In this document: one piece after another, positions 37,366 to 48,540 of the stretch
Layout: the number at the start of each line of letters is the position of its first letter
Numbering within the stretch: position 1 is the first letter of the stretch
NCBI GenBank assembly: GCA_036873755.1
Contig: JAVTVY010017286.1
Coordinates: forward strand, 1-64,000
Direction of reading: 5' to 3'
From: Hanleya hanleyi
Taxonomy: Eukaryota > Mollusca > Polyplacophora > Lepidopleurida > Hanleyidae
DNA length: 64,000 nt
The notes under the pieces: model-generated
Database searches by the model: none
Told to the model about the DNA's origin: nothing
What the model saw: only the letters and a program-made list of their open reading frames with translations
Translations under genes and position numbers: made by a program

Positions 37366-37770
37366 ATTTCTTACGATCCATTGGGAAAGATACATGCAGC
37401 GTACCGGATAAATGAACTCATTCATTCGTGTTTGCTGATATTTAATCAGTAGTGTATGTGCAGTCATTCCAGTATCCGGAAGTCCATACAAAAGATAATA
37501 GTGTAACGTCAGAAAAAAATGTTCGCCTGTTCGATATTTAACAGATCGGATCATTTGCGGAATAATTCTTTCTCTTTGAAGCATATTGATTCTCATTCTG
37601 GGATCATACATACAGATTCGCACACGTTTTCATGTGCGTGTACATGTAGCAGCTGCAATTTCGTGCTGGACGAGTCTAGCACCTAATCTTTTTCGAATCA
37701 TATACAGGGAAATCTCACAGTGTATAACTCAGTTAAATAAGGTTGTTTATCACTTTGCTTTTATTTGTAG

Positions 37771-37833
37771 ACAAAAATCCTGACATCGACATGGAAGAAA
37801 TCATTGACGAATTTGTGACATTCTTCATCGCGG
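37771..37833 (+). CDS. CYP46A-like: P450 exon 9: start of the I-helix
   Basis: The acceptor is atttgtag and the donor gcgg|gtaaaa. It encodes DKNPDIDMEEIIDEFVTFFI and A, matching LLDNFVTFFIAG of CYP46A. The oxygen-binding motif is completed in exon 10. Confidence 0.9.
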
Positions 37834-38794
37834 GTAAAAAAAAAACATCAACTGTTGACATGCTTCCCAAAAGAGCCAGTGGAAACAGAGCTTCGACACT
37901 GATGGTTCTGTTGGTCATTGCGAATATTGCGAATACAGAATATTCTCCATGATATAAGTTGTAATGAATTATTTGTTATTCTCGACTATCAAAATTAAAT
38001 AGGCGACGAATTCAGTTGTCCTATCCCAATACGGCACTATAAAATGGCAGCAGTAGATCTACTCTGTAACAAGTAGGTCAGTATATTGGGTTGAAGGATA
38101 GTAGAGCAAATGCTGAACAAAGCAAATTCACAACACTAATTTATCCGCCCGTCGATGGACGAGTTCGTATATTGTGATCATGATTCCGTCCGTCCATCTG
38201 TTATCTTCTGTGAGCTGTGTTGTTTATCTAGTTTCATGTCACTGATTGGTACCTACCGTTGGGTATACCTTACCCATATGACAAAGAGAAACCGTGTTTG
38301 TTTTGATGACAAATTTGTTTCGAGATCACTGCGATCGAAAATCAATCAGTAGGTCATTGAAAATTGATATGTTTATGCTATAAGTACAGTTCAGATATGT
38401 TGATGGCTGATGGCAAAGAAGAAGAAGGATTACAGCCAGGCTTTCCAATTTCATATAACTTATGGAACTGTTGGTGGGTCAGAAGGCTATTGAAGATGAC
38501 TTAGCTTGATCTATTTTATCATGGCCAAACTGTTATGTTTATGCTATAAGCACAGTTCAGATATTTTGACGTTAATGACGAAGAATAAATACTATATCTG
38601 GGCTCTTCAAATTCATACTACATATGCAACTGGTTATTGGGTAGAGACAGTTCAAATTTGACTGAACTTCAGACCATATGTTACTGATGATGGATCAATT
38701 TATTGATAATGACCGTGATCTAAACTCTCAAAATGTGTGCCCTTTTAAGTTTGGTTTCGCAACAGGCTTTTGTTGTCCATTTTTTTTTAACCAG
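37834..38794 (+). repeat. P450 intron 9 with degenerate repeat units
   Basis: Units with tgtttatgctataag-acagttcagata and aaattcatactacatatgcaactgg occur near 38364, 38429, 38537 and 38609. They are relatives of the cluster at 23770-24440. Confidence 0.5.
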
Positions 38795-38867
38795 GGCAGG
38801 AAACTACGGCAACTGCATTGGCATTTGTATTGACGGAAGTTGGAAAACATCCTAAAATATACAGGAG
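38795..38867 (+). CDS. CYP46A-like: P450 exon 10: AGQETT motif
   Basis: The acceptor is taaccag and the donor ggag|gtaagg. It encodes GQETTATALAFVLTEVGKHP and KIYR. The Thr pair after Glu forms the conserved proton-relay motif of the I-helix. Confidence 0.9.
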
Positions 38868-39706
38868 GTAAGGAACACACTTTAGTATTAGAACTCTGCA
38901 ATAGAATGCCCTTCTTTGACTAGGCCGATATTATGTTCAGATCATTAGGTTAAGCAAAACAGAGAAAAATATTTCACGCATATTTTGCATGAGATTTACC
39001 ACCTTGCTCGGTTGCCATGATATATGACATCGGTCACTTGTACTAGTAAGTCATCACGGAGAGTGGGCAAGTTCGTCCAGGGTGGAGGGTCTTCTGTAGA
39101 ATGGCGAGTGATCATACCCCTCCTCGTAGTGACTGTCCTGTTTCGTGTAGCATATTCACACGATCAACGATTTCTTGTCGAGTGTGGTCCAGGATGGTAT
39201 GGTTAATCGCGAATACGGATAGTATAACGATACCTCTGCAATTTAATCAAATACGACGACGTTCTTTTCGCCTACAATGTGAAGGACTCACTCACCATTG
39301 TAGGTAAAAACGTACAGATATCTTACGCAGCCACGCGTGAAATAACACGCGTGAGACGAGATTATGTCTTGCCGATTATGTAAACGTAACTATTTGAAAT
39401 ACTGATCATGACCACAAACATCTGAAGTGGTTTTCATCGTATAAAACAATTATAGTTCCTAGGCTACTGGGGCTCTCCTTTCCTTGTCATCCCCAACCCC
39501 AACACACACACCTTACACACACACATACACCACTAAACACGTCTTTGTGAATTGATAACGTCATGAACATATTTGTTAACATAAACTACGTTTGAAGTGG
39601 TTGGGAAAGGATTTTGTGCTGTGAAGGGAGGGTACAAAATGATTAGGCGGTACACCCCAAATTACCCTTGTCAGAGAGGATGACTTCATTCGTTTTTTTC
39701 ACGTAG

Positions 39707-39902
39707 ACTTCAAGATGAAGTTGACGAAGTTATGGGAGACAGGTCGGAGGTGGAATACACAGATCTGGGAAAGCTCACGTACACCGGAAGCGTGATCAAG
39801 GAGACATTACGACTGCATCCGGTTGCGGATTTGACATGTAGAAGCCTCGCAAGAGAACAGCGAGTTGGAGGTTACCTCATTCCAGCGAACACTACCGTCA
39901 CT
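39707..39902 (+). CDS. CYP46A-like: P450 exon 11: K-helix ExxR
   Basis: The acceptor is cacgtag and the donor tcact|gtaggt. It encodes LQDEVDEVMGDR, LGKLTYTGSVIKETLRLHP and GGYLIPANTTVT. ETLR is the ExxR motif. Confidence 0.9.
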
Positions 39903-40666
39903 GTAGGTTTAAATTCTCATGTGTGGGAGTATATATGAGAGCTTTGGCTGAATAAATTAAGCTATAAAAATGGTAGATTTATTTGTGCATCTAGCTGGAA
40001 AACAATATGGACAGTGGCTGTAAAGTTCAAATGGCTTTTTCTCATCTCCAAATACATTCTATATACAGATAAAAACCGTTCAACATCTGCGGAACTAGTT
40101 TGTTACGTGTTGGTATTGGGCTGTATACGAAGCCAAGCGCTTAGTGTGCCAGCGCTTGATTTTCAGTAATATCATATGTATTTTGCCAACCCTAGGATCC
40201 GGAGTATGAAATGACGAGGACCCTAGTTCCGCTGTACTTGTAGCTTATCGCAAGAGGCGCCAAACCCGAGCCATGGCAACCGTTTTTTATATGCAAAGAC
40301 TGTTATATTTGCATAATGTGTTTCTTTTTGACTAATTGACGAGGTATGTTAGGTAGCAATGTATCAATTACCTTCAAACGTTTACCTTCTAATACCGATC
40401 GTGAGCAAAATCCTTAATACTGATGAACATCATATTACCCAGGATGCCTCGGATAGAACATCACAACCTATGAAGAATTAAAACAATCGGAGACTTGCAC
40501 AATTGGACCAGAAGATATAACGGTAGTCCTATTTCTGTCCGTTGATTGGTCAGCTGGGCCAAAATCGACAAACCGGAAGTGACAATCACATTATCTGAAT
40601 GGGTTACGCTATGATAAACTAGGTGTATTTACATAAATTTGTTGTTTTTTCCGCTCTGTTACTTAG

Positions 40667-40758
40667 GTTTCTTCTTATATAGCGACTCGGCGTGAAGAAA
40701 ACAATAACAACGCTCTGGAATTCAATCCTGATCGCTTTTCCGGGGATCCATCTGCAAG
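40667..40758 (+). CDS. CYP46A-like: P450 exon 12: PERF-type motif
   Basis: The acceptor is acttag and the donor gcaag|gtaggt. It encodes VSSYIATRREENNNNALEFN and PDRFSGDPSA. FNPDRF corresponds to the PERF motif. It ends in phase 2, so an exon of matching phase should follow with the heme motif. Confidence 0.9.
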
Positions 40759-41235
40759 GTAGGTATTCAAAGTAACTCAGATACATGAATTGTAAAGATG
40801 GGTCACATTTACTATGTTGACAAATGCATGAACAAAAAAGGATATTATTTTGCGCTAGGGAAAAGACGCCCGGAATACAAAAATGCCGGGTGGCAATCTT
40901 CATTATCAGCACCTAAATTAATGTGAGCGGACAATGAATGAGCTGGTTTCTTCTATGAGACGAGATTTGAACCTATACTAATGATACTAATGATTTGCGG
41001 CTATGTTTATAATGTCAAATCATTTCTGACAACATCAGAGATTCGGTACAGGAAGAATGTTTGCAGTCGCGTTCTGAACGTGACAATACGATATTGCTAC
41101 GAGAACAATCGAATTAGGAACGTGCCACGTTTACAGGCTGAGTTTTCGTTAATACCATGAAGCCGTTCAACATCAATGCAAACAGAATTAAATACTCTGG
41201 ATCTAACATGTTAATAACGTAACCCTTCGCTGCAG

Positions 41236-41290
41236 AAATTGTCCCGTGACGGTTTACCATGTTTCCTTTTCTGTTGTTCCTTGGTCTCAG
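41236..41290 (+). pseudogene. Possible remnant of the P450 heme exon
   Basis: After an acceptor-like gctgcag in the right phase the sequence reads RNCPVTVYHVSFSVVPWSQ and then meets TAG. The frame one base earlier at the middle gives RFTMFPFLL, reminiscent of RFTYFPFSLG. There is no GxRxCxG, no cysteine at the ligand position and no GT donor. This may be a decayed exon or chance. Confidence 0.25.
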
Positions 41291-41504
41291 TAGAAGATAC
41301 CACTTTACAACTACATATTGATTCGTTTTTTGAGAAGCAGCTAAAACTTGAATATTTTTATTATTCTAATCTGAACCATAATATTAAATAGATACTGCAT
41401 AGATACTGCAAGTCCTGGCCTATAAGTTTGGAATATGATCCCAAGAATAAAAGGTAAAATCTTCAAGTCTAGGGTTCATCATATCAACGATTAAAATCAG
41501 GTGT

Positions 41505-42297
41505 TAACTGTAGAAATTGCAAATAAGCTAGGCGAAACAATTGCCAGAAACTCTTCGTCAGACAATTATGTACCTAAGTTTCAAAGTTTCCAAAAGAGAG
41601 GAGAAAAATGAAATAAAACTTTCGCTCAATAACGGTGAAGGCTATAATGATATATTTGGAACTGGGGAACTTCATGCTTCTCTGGCGAAAGCTCAAGATT
41701 CTGCTGCAGGCCCTGGTAATTTTCATTATCAACTTTTAAAACATCTACATGTATCCGATTCTTCTCTAGAAATTCTGTTACGCATATTCAATAGATCTTG
41801 GATAACAGAAGACTTTACAACGTCATGGCATAATGCCCTTGTTTTGTCAGTTCCAAAGCCTGACCGTGACACAGACCCTGGTAATTTCACTGACTGGCTG
41901 TGTTTGTAAAACAACAGAACGCATGATTAATGATCGCCTTGTTTGGTACCTAGAAACTGAAAAGCAACTTACTGATATTCAAGCTGGTTTTCGTGAAAAT
42001 AGAAGTAGCATTGACCATTTAGTCAGATTAGATTATTGTATCATAAATGCTTTCGCAAAGACTGAACATTTAGTTTCTATCTTTTTTGATTTAGAAGAAG
42101 CCTTTGATACTACATGGACTACAGGATTCAAAAAGACCTTCATACTGTGGGATTAGAGAGCCCTGTGCCAATTTTTATATCCAACTTTTTGAATGATAGA
42201 CAATTCCAAGTTCGGTTGGGTACAACCACCTCTGATCATTTCGATCAGGATTAGTGTGTGCCACAGGGCAGTATTTTGTCTACTACTCCAGTAATGA
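41505..42297 (+). pseudogene. RNase H-type LINE fragment, RT part, in the last P450 intron
   Basis: It shows KLGET-like, LHASLAKAQDSAAGPGNFHY, LVLSVPKPDRD, TERMINDRLVWYLETEKQL, QAGFRENRSSIDHLVRLD, IFFDLEEAFDTTW and VPQGSILSTT, in several frames. The endonuclease and RNase H parts are missing. It is a close relative of 46500-47300. It ends shortly before the acceptor of the last P450 exon. Confidence 0.8.
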
Positions 42298-42350
42298 TTG
42301 CACCAATAATTTTTTTAGAGTTAATACTTACATTTGTACTTATTTTGCAG

Positions 42351-42497
42351 ATGGAAGCCAAAGTCCTTTTAAGTAAATTTATACAGCGATTCGATTTCAA
42401 GCTTGATCCGGAACAATCTTTTGAAGTGGACCAGAAACTTACTTTACGCCCGAGGGGCAAAGCTATGTGTTCCTTGAGTTTGCGGGGAAATAAGTAA
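42351..42497 (+). CDS. CYP46A-like: P450 last exon: C-terminus
   Basis: The acceptor is tattttgcag. It encodes MEAKVLLSKFIQRFDFKLDP, then TLRPRGKAMCSLSLRGNK and a stop. It matches the CYP46A end ([20 protein letters not shown] ... LRPRG), where the preceding residues are normally the GQQFAQ that ends the heme exon. Confidence 0.9.
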   Translation: MEAKVLLSKFIQRFDFKLDPEQSFEVDQKLTLRPRGKAMCSLSLRGNK

Positions 42498-43149
42498 CTA
42501 CATTGGTTCCAGCCTCTCCTTGCAGCAGAATGGTTGATGATTCCAGACATAACAATAAATTGACAACCAATGGACTGGCTCCAAATTCCGTTGACTTGTT
42601 CGAGATGTATTCGGTCATCGTAGGATTAATTAACTAGATTTGATATCGCTGAACAATTTGATTATGTTTTCTCGGTGGAATTTACAGCTTACTTGCATTC
42701 TGGTGACCGGAATTTGTTTTTCTCAGTACCATTGAACTGCTACTGTAGATGGAATCAATATTTTGGAATTATATTCCGTATTTAAATGCGTTTTAAGGGA
42801 AATTGAAGATAAAGTATCTGAATACATACAATAGATGTAGTGTCTGTCCTTGAAGGCAATAGTTGGGTGAAATATGTGACCATGGTTATGGTCGTGATTG
42901 ATTGTGATGTATGGGAGTATAGATATATCCCAGATAAGCTAAAAGCTCGAAAGAGATACGAAGCATGGCGCTTTTCTATTTTTCTGTCAAATGTATGCAA
43001 TTTCGACTTTAAAATGCCAGAAATGAATTCGGTTTAGCTTGAATAAGTATTACCCAATTTACAGAGCATCGCTTGTGCTGAAATATGCCGAAAATGTTCG
43101 AGATCGCTCCGATGACATCAGGACACCTTTTGCCGTGTTGTCATAGAGC
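42498..43149. other. No gene seen
   Basis: This is sequence downstream of the P450 stop; I see no clear polyadenylation signal and no other feature. Confidence 0.4.
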
Positions 43150-44560
43150 GTGGCCCAAGTATATAGTGTGCAAAGTGTGTGTAAATATTACTATTACCAG
43201 GTACTGGTTAAAGAATTGAGTGTAAACATATCATCATCAAATACGTCTACTTACTCCCAAACTGCAGTTACTCTAGAAGATTTATTTAACAATCACAAAA
43301 CGTTTCTCAGGGAAAGAGGTATTTGTCTTCCAACCAATCATAACGACATACCAAAAGTATACTGGACTCCAAAAATGCATAAATCACCATACAAAGCTAG
43401 ATTCATAGCTGGTTCTAGAAGCTGCCTCACCAAGCTTCTTTCAACCCTGTTGAGGAGGGCCCTTCAGTGGGTAAAAACATTTTGGGAAAGGTATTGCGCC
43501 ACTATTTCTAAAAGCTCTGGCGTTGAATGTATGTGGATATTGAAAAACTCAAAATGTCTCACGGAAGAACTTGATGCTAAAGGTCACACACCGCACAGGC
43601 ATATATCCCCATTGGACTTGTCGACTCTAGACTACAATCCCTTCGCAGAACCTTATTGGCCGTCTAGTTCATTAATAGTATTTGTGTTCAAGAAAACTGA
43701 TCGTAGATATATTAATGTCGGAAGCCATAAAACATTCTTTAGCTCTACTACATACAAGATATATCATTCATGGAATGTTTCTTTGTTTATAAAGTTGCTT
43801 GAATTTGTCATTAAAAATATCTATGTCAAATTTGGCAACACAATATATCAACAACATATTTTAATGGGTACTAATTGGGCACTCCTGTTGGCTGACCTGT
43901 ATCTGTTCTCTTTTCGCTCGACATCGTAAACTATCCCTTTCTGGACAGTAATACTCCAGTTTGCCCGCATATGGCGTATACATATCTCGCCTAGTAGCAT
44001 CCGCTAGATCCTGTGTTATATGTGACGAATTTAATCAACGCCACAAAACATTGTTGCAGAAACTTATAATAAAACAGGGCTATACCACCAAGCGCTTCAA
44101 CACAAAGTTTCTCAAATGTGGCGATACATATCGCATGCTGGTAGCAAAATACGAGCGCAGCATGCAAGATCTATGGCGTTGCATTTCGTAACTTGTGTCT
44201 AATTCCGCTTAACCCGGGGCTAGGGGCCGTATGACCCATGATCCCCATGAACAGTCACAGCCAAAGCGTGTCTGAGATACATAGAGGACGAATTTACAAC
44301 GAATATTTTGAATTAAGAATACTGATCGGCGATACAGATTTGATATTTTTGGAACATCATGATGTCTTTACGCCATCATTGAAAACTGTTGACCACTCCT
44401 CTCTTGCAGGAAACTAGCCTATGTTTATGTATACTATGATTGTCTTTCTGAATTTGGTGCTAATACTGTTATATGGAATATGGAATAGGTCACTGGATTA
44501 TGGACGCGGATATTCTTTGATGGACGACGGCTGAATTATGTATGACGGACCAGACGCCTT
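43150..44560 (+). mobile_element. Penelope-like retroelement copy B (family 2), internally deleted
   Basis: This is a plus-strand relative of 25835-27560. It shows YWTPKMHKSPYKARFIAGS (about 43360), a damaged motif A (LDLSTLDYNP, about 43612), LMGTNWALLLADLYLF (about 43863), then jumps at about 43915 to the sequence encoding DIVNYPFLDSN and AYGVYISRLVASARSC. The segment with the YIDD catalytic motif (some 260 bases in copy A) is gone. The 3' non-coding tail continues to about 44560. Confidence 0.8.
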
Positions 44561-45940
44561 TAATTAGCCCTTTTCTCCTTGGGGTCCGACCCATTTACAA
44601 ATGGCCGTCATATGAAGGCGTTCCTCGTTCAAATATCGATCTACCACATTCGTGGCGATATCGATGCACAGTCATAGCCTAGAACGTTAGTTTTGTCTGA
44701 TCAGGCGGTTTATGTCATAGACACCGTGGTTTCGAATTCCACCAGGCCAATATATAATTTTTTTGACTTTCTATCATTCATGGTCATTTGTTTTAATCTT
44801 GGCGGATACAGCAACCAAGAAGAGCACAAATATGACATGGCTTGATATGAGGTGGAATGGTACACAATTTTCAACGGAATCCCTATATCAAATATTGTTG
44901 CTGGCTCTGACTCGTGGTTTCCGGAATCGCATTTGAGAAAGGAGTTTGGATCAGCAAAGAACAATCTGGAATGTTTGGTTTGTTCTAACACAGTCGCCAC
45001 ATCGAAAAGTGATTCAACAATGACTCATTCATGCCTGAACGAGAATGGAAAGATGTTCGAGTTATCCTAAGAAAATTGCCATCCGCGCGGCTACATGTTG
45101 TTCGTGAGATATTTGACTTCATCAGCAGTACCAGTACTATTTACTTTTATGGTGATCAAATCGAAGGGCTAAAGGAAAAGAATTTCATCCGTTCATATGT
45201 CCTGAATTTGTTCTGATAAGCCGACCTACCTTCTATTTCCACACAACCTAGATAATTACTCCACTCCTCAATTTCATCATCTCTTAGACCTCTGGTAGGC
45301 GTCATTAATGTTCATATGAACAATTCCCGAAACTTTTCTGCTAGCCACAATAGAATCGTGTCGCTTTCATATTTGTTTCAATTTACGGTGAGCATCGGCG
45401 AGCATTTTTGATAATGATCAGTAGCAATATCAAACTCTGATCAACACTGTCATTAAAGTCTCATTAATCATGTTAATAAAGAAATTTCGAAGCATAACAG
45501 ACAGTGTACTGAATTGTAATTCGTACCGGAAATGTGAGTAGCTGCTCATGTTGAGTCGATATATACAGAGCTTATATTCAATGGTTGGCAGCTAATAAAA
45601 CATGAAATCCATTACTTCCCATTACTTTCCATTACATAGTATATTACCATGACATACATAAGTATATAGTTATGTTAATTTAGAGAAGTTCAAAGAAAGA
45701 TATTATTGTCTTGACTATGTTTTACCTCTTAGCCCATGAAGCTGTTATTTGTTCTGCTTTCTCGCAATCTGGTAAATTTGTCCCGAATACTTCTCTGAAA
45801 CTTTCAGAATGGGAAACAAACTCATGGTTCATATAGTGATTTGATCAGAAAATAAACAAGGTATTTAAGTTATAATGTGCATTCGATTGTGAGTGTGTAA
45901 AAGGATAGCTGGTACCTGTGCAACAATGTTTCTGTAATTG
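44561..45940. other. No gene seen
   Basis: I recognise no coding region. The open frames near 44852 and 45031 show no family features. Confidence 0.45.
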
Positions 45941-45944
45941 GCCT

Positions 45945-48540
45945 GTCCAATTTGGCATATATCCATTTAAGGAGCCAAGAGATATCTCACTTTGCGACCT
46001 TCCTGTACTCGAGGAATTTACTGTTCGTGATGACCTTCGTGAAAGTAATCACTATCCCACTGTTATAAAAGCTGTTCATTCCGCTGATGATCCTCTCTTA
46101 TCGGGATAACTTTGAGATCGGGTAGGTTTTGAAAAGCTTTGTTTACAGAAAGTACAAACCGACCCACTTACTAATGTTCTCAGATATGCTGATCGAAATT
46201 GCTAATCAAACCATACCCACATCCTCAGGAGTTGCACATATTAGTGTTTAACGATGACTGTAGAGATGCGAGAAAGAAAGCTGAACGGCGCTTCCGCCGA
46301 CATCCTAATAATGAATATTTTAAAGAGACCCGATTTAATACAGCTGAAGCCCATAGAACAGAACAAACGTGATTCTTGAAAAGAGTTTCCAAACTCAATA
46401 CACATACTTCTATAACAAAAGTTTGGAAATTGATTAACAAAATTAATTGTAAAAGTCCAATGTTCATCATTTCAATGATGGAAAGGGGTGATAACTTACA
46501 GAGAATTGTAAACAAGTTAGGCGAAACAATAACCAAAAACTCTTGGTCAGGAAATTATGTACCTAAAGTTGAAGATTTCCAAAAAGGGGAGAGAAGAATA
46601 AAATAAACTTTTCCTCCAATAACCGTGAAAGCTATAATGCTTTGTTTTCAATGGACGATCTCCATGCTTCTCTCGTGAAAATAAACGATTCTGCTGCAGG
46701 CCCTGATAATATTCATTGTCGACTTTTAAGACATCTACAGAATTTTTTTCTAGAAACCCTATTACTCATATTTAATAGACTTTGGGTGACAGAAGAATTA
46801 CCATCAGCATGGTATAATGCCATTGTTGTACCAGTCCCAAAACCTGGCCGTAAACTTACAGACCCCGGTAATTGTCCAGGTTTGCTGACTAGCCGCGTTT
46901 GTTAAACAATGGAACGCATGATAAATGATTGCCTTGCTTAGTATCTTGAAACTGGGAAGAAACTTACTAATATTCAAGATGGATTCCTTAAAAATAGAAG
47001 TACCATTGATCATTTAGTCAGATTGGATTCCTATGCCAGAACGCTTTCGCAACGAATGAACATGTGATTTCCATTTTTTTATTTAGAAAAAGCATATGAT
47101 ACTACTTGGAAAAACTGGATTTTAAAAAACCTTCATACTATGGGATTAAAAAGGTCGTTTACTCATTTTTATTTCAAACTTTCTGTATGATGGTCAATTT
47201 CAAGTTCGGTTGGGTACAACCATATCTGGTCATTTCAATCACGATCAAGGTGTTCCACAATGTAGTATTTTGTCTACCTCTCTGTTCAGTGTGTAGGTTT
47301 AAATAAATCAATTGACTGTTCACTGTTCGTAGACGATTTCAACATTTCGTGAAGTCGTGTAGCGGATCATCGATTAACGTCCTTGCCGCATATAAATTGA
47401 TTGAAAGCTAAGTGTACAAAAGCTCTTGATTTGTTGAAGGTAGTTGCCAGCTATAAGTGGACAGATCAGCAAGCGCTTCTCCGATAATATCGATCACTTA
47501 TTCGTTCTAAACTTGATTATGGCTCTATTGTTTACAACGGTAAGTCAAGCTTGGCAAAGCTATATCCTATTCACCATCAAGGACTAAGTCTTCGCCTCTG
47601 AGCGTTCAGAACATCACATAAAGAAAGCTTATATGTCGAAGCAGATGAATCTCCTTTAGAACTTCGAAGAATTTAACTAGCACTGCAATCAATCACAAAA
47701 TTGCGATCTAATCGCTCAAATTCGGCATATAGCTGTGTTTTCAACTCTCAACACATAGTTTGGTATTTCAGTAAACCCTCCAATGTTCCATTGTAGCAGC
47801 CGGTATTAATCTTAGTCAAAGTTTACCTAACAAGTTCTTACAAGTTTACCATGGCCAGTTAGCCACACCAAAAGTAGATATGACAATGAGGGAATATAAA
47901 AAGCAGGCAAGAATTTGTTCTATTGAGAGAAAATACAGATTGCATCACGTTATTTATACAGATGGTTCTAAAGATGGTGAGAGAGTAGCCTGTGCTACTA
48001 TCTTTAGTTCTGAAGCTGAAACTTCCAGGTGAAAGTTCGATTTTCACTGCCGAAGGTATTGGCTCTACTATAGGAGGAAAATATATCATATTCTCATATT
48101 CGCTGTCACGCCTTCAAGCGTTTGAGACTGAAACTTCAGATCATCCCACCATTTTGAACATTCTACAATTATATGATCGCAGATTTCATCAACAGATTGA
48201 TGTTGTGTTTTGCTGGTTGCCTAGCCACGTTGACATCAAAGGAAATACTGAAGCTGATGAAATGGCTAAGGCAGCCCTTGATTTTAAGATTTTAAGAGAT
48301 TCTCTTTTCAATCAGCTACTTTAAAATATATCTAAGTCCAGTAAAAGAAGACGGTATTTTAGGTTGTTTGAAAAAAATCAGTCTGTTGCATAAGTTTTAA
48401 TGTATGTGTATGTTTTTGTGGTGTGTTGTGTTGATTACTTCTGGATTGCTGAATTGTTTTTGTTCGACTACTTAGATTTTTTTAGATCGTCGCCATATAG
48501 CTGAAATATTGCTGAACCTTAATTCTCTCTCTCTAAAGAG
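45945..48540 (+). pseudogene. RNase H-type (I-clade-like) LINE, decayed copy
   Basis: In order, and in many frames, it shows: the end of the endonuclease (about 46015-46090, where the SDHYP-type motif reads SNHYP), a linker with RVSKLNTHTSITKVWKLI (about 46380), RT blocks (DDLHASLVKINDSAAGPDN near 46653, VPVPKPGR near 46830, FLKNRSTIDHLVRLD near 46985, and VPQC near 47255), and RNase H. The RNase H domain has YTDGSKDGERVACATIF (about 47955), FTAEGIGST and LPSHVDIKGNTEADEMAKAAL (about 48220). The 3' tail ends aaccttaattctctctc at 48540. The copy carries many stops. Confidence 0.85.

Larger units (their letters stand above)
14104..42497 (+). pseudogene. CYP46A-like: CYP46A-like cytochrome P450, multi-exon, probably non-functional
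   Basis: This is a P450 monooxygenase resembling cholesterol 24-hydroxylase (CYP46A), an ER-anchored heme enzyme. Exons 1-12 and the last exon join in compatible phases and would give a protein of about 500 residues, the usual family length. The N-terminus has a hydrophobic anchor and an HIPGPP proline hinge. Further features are a WxxxR helix C motif (exon 5), an AGQETT oxygen-binding I-helix motif split across exons 9 and 10, ETLR as the ExxR motif (exon 11), and FNPDRF as the PERF-like motif (exon 12). The FxxGxRxCxG heme exon is not recognisable between 40759 and 42350, where only a doubtful remnant and a LINE fragment lie. The exon 4 acceptor is also non-canonical. Introns are loaded with transposons. 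CYP46A is my best match from memory; other clan relatives are possible. Confidence 0.8.

Noticed and set aside
40619..40912. 97-residue minus-strand open frame
   Set aside because: Antisense to P450 exon 12, which is well supported by phase and motifs.
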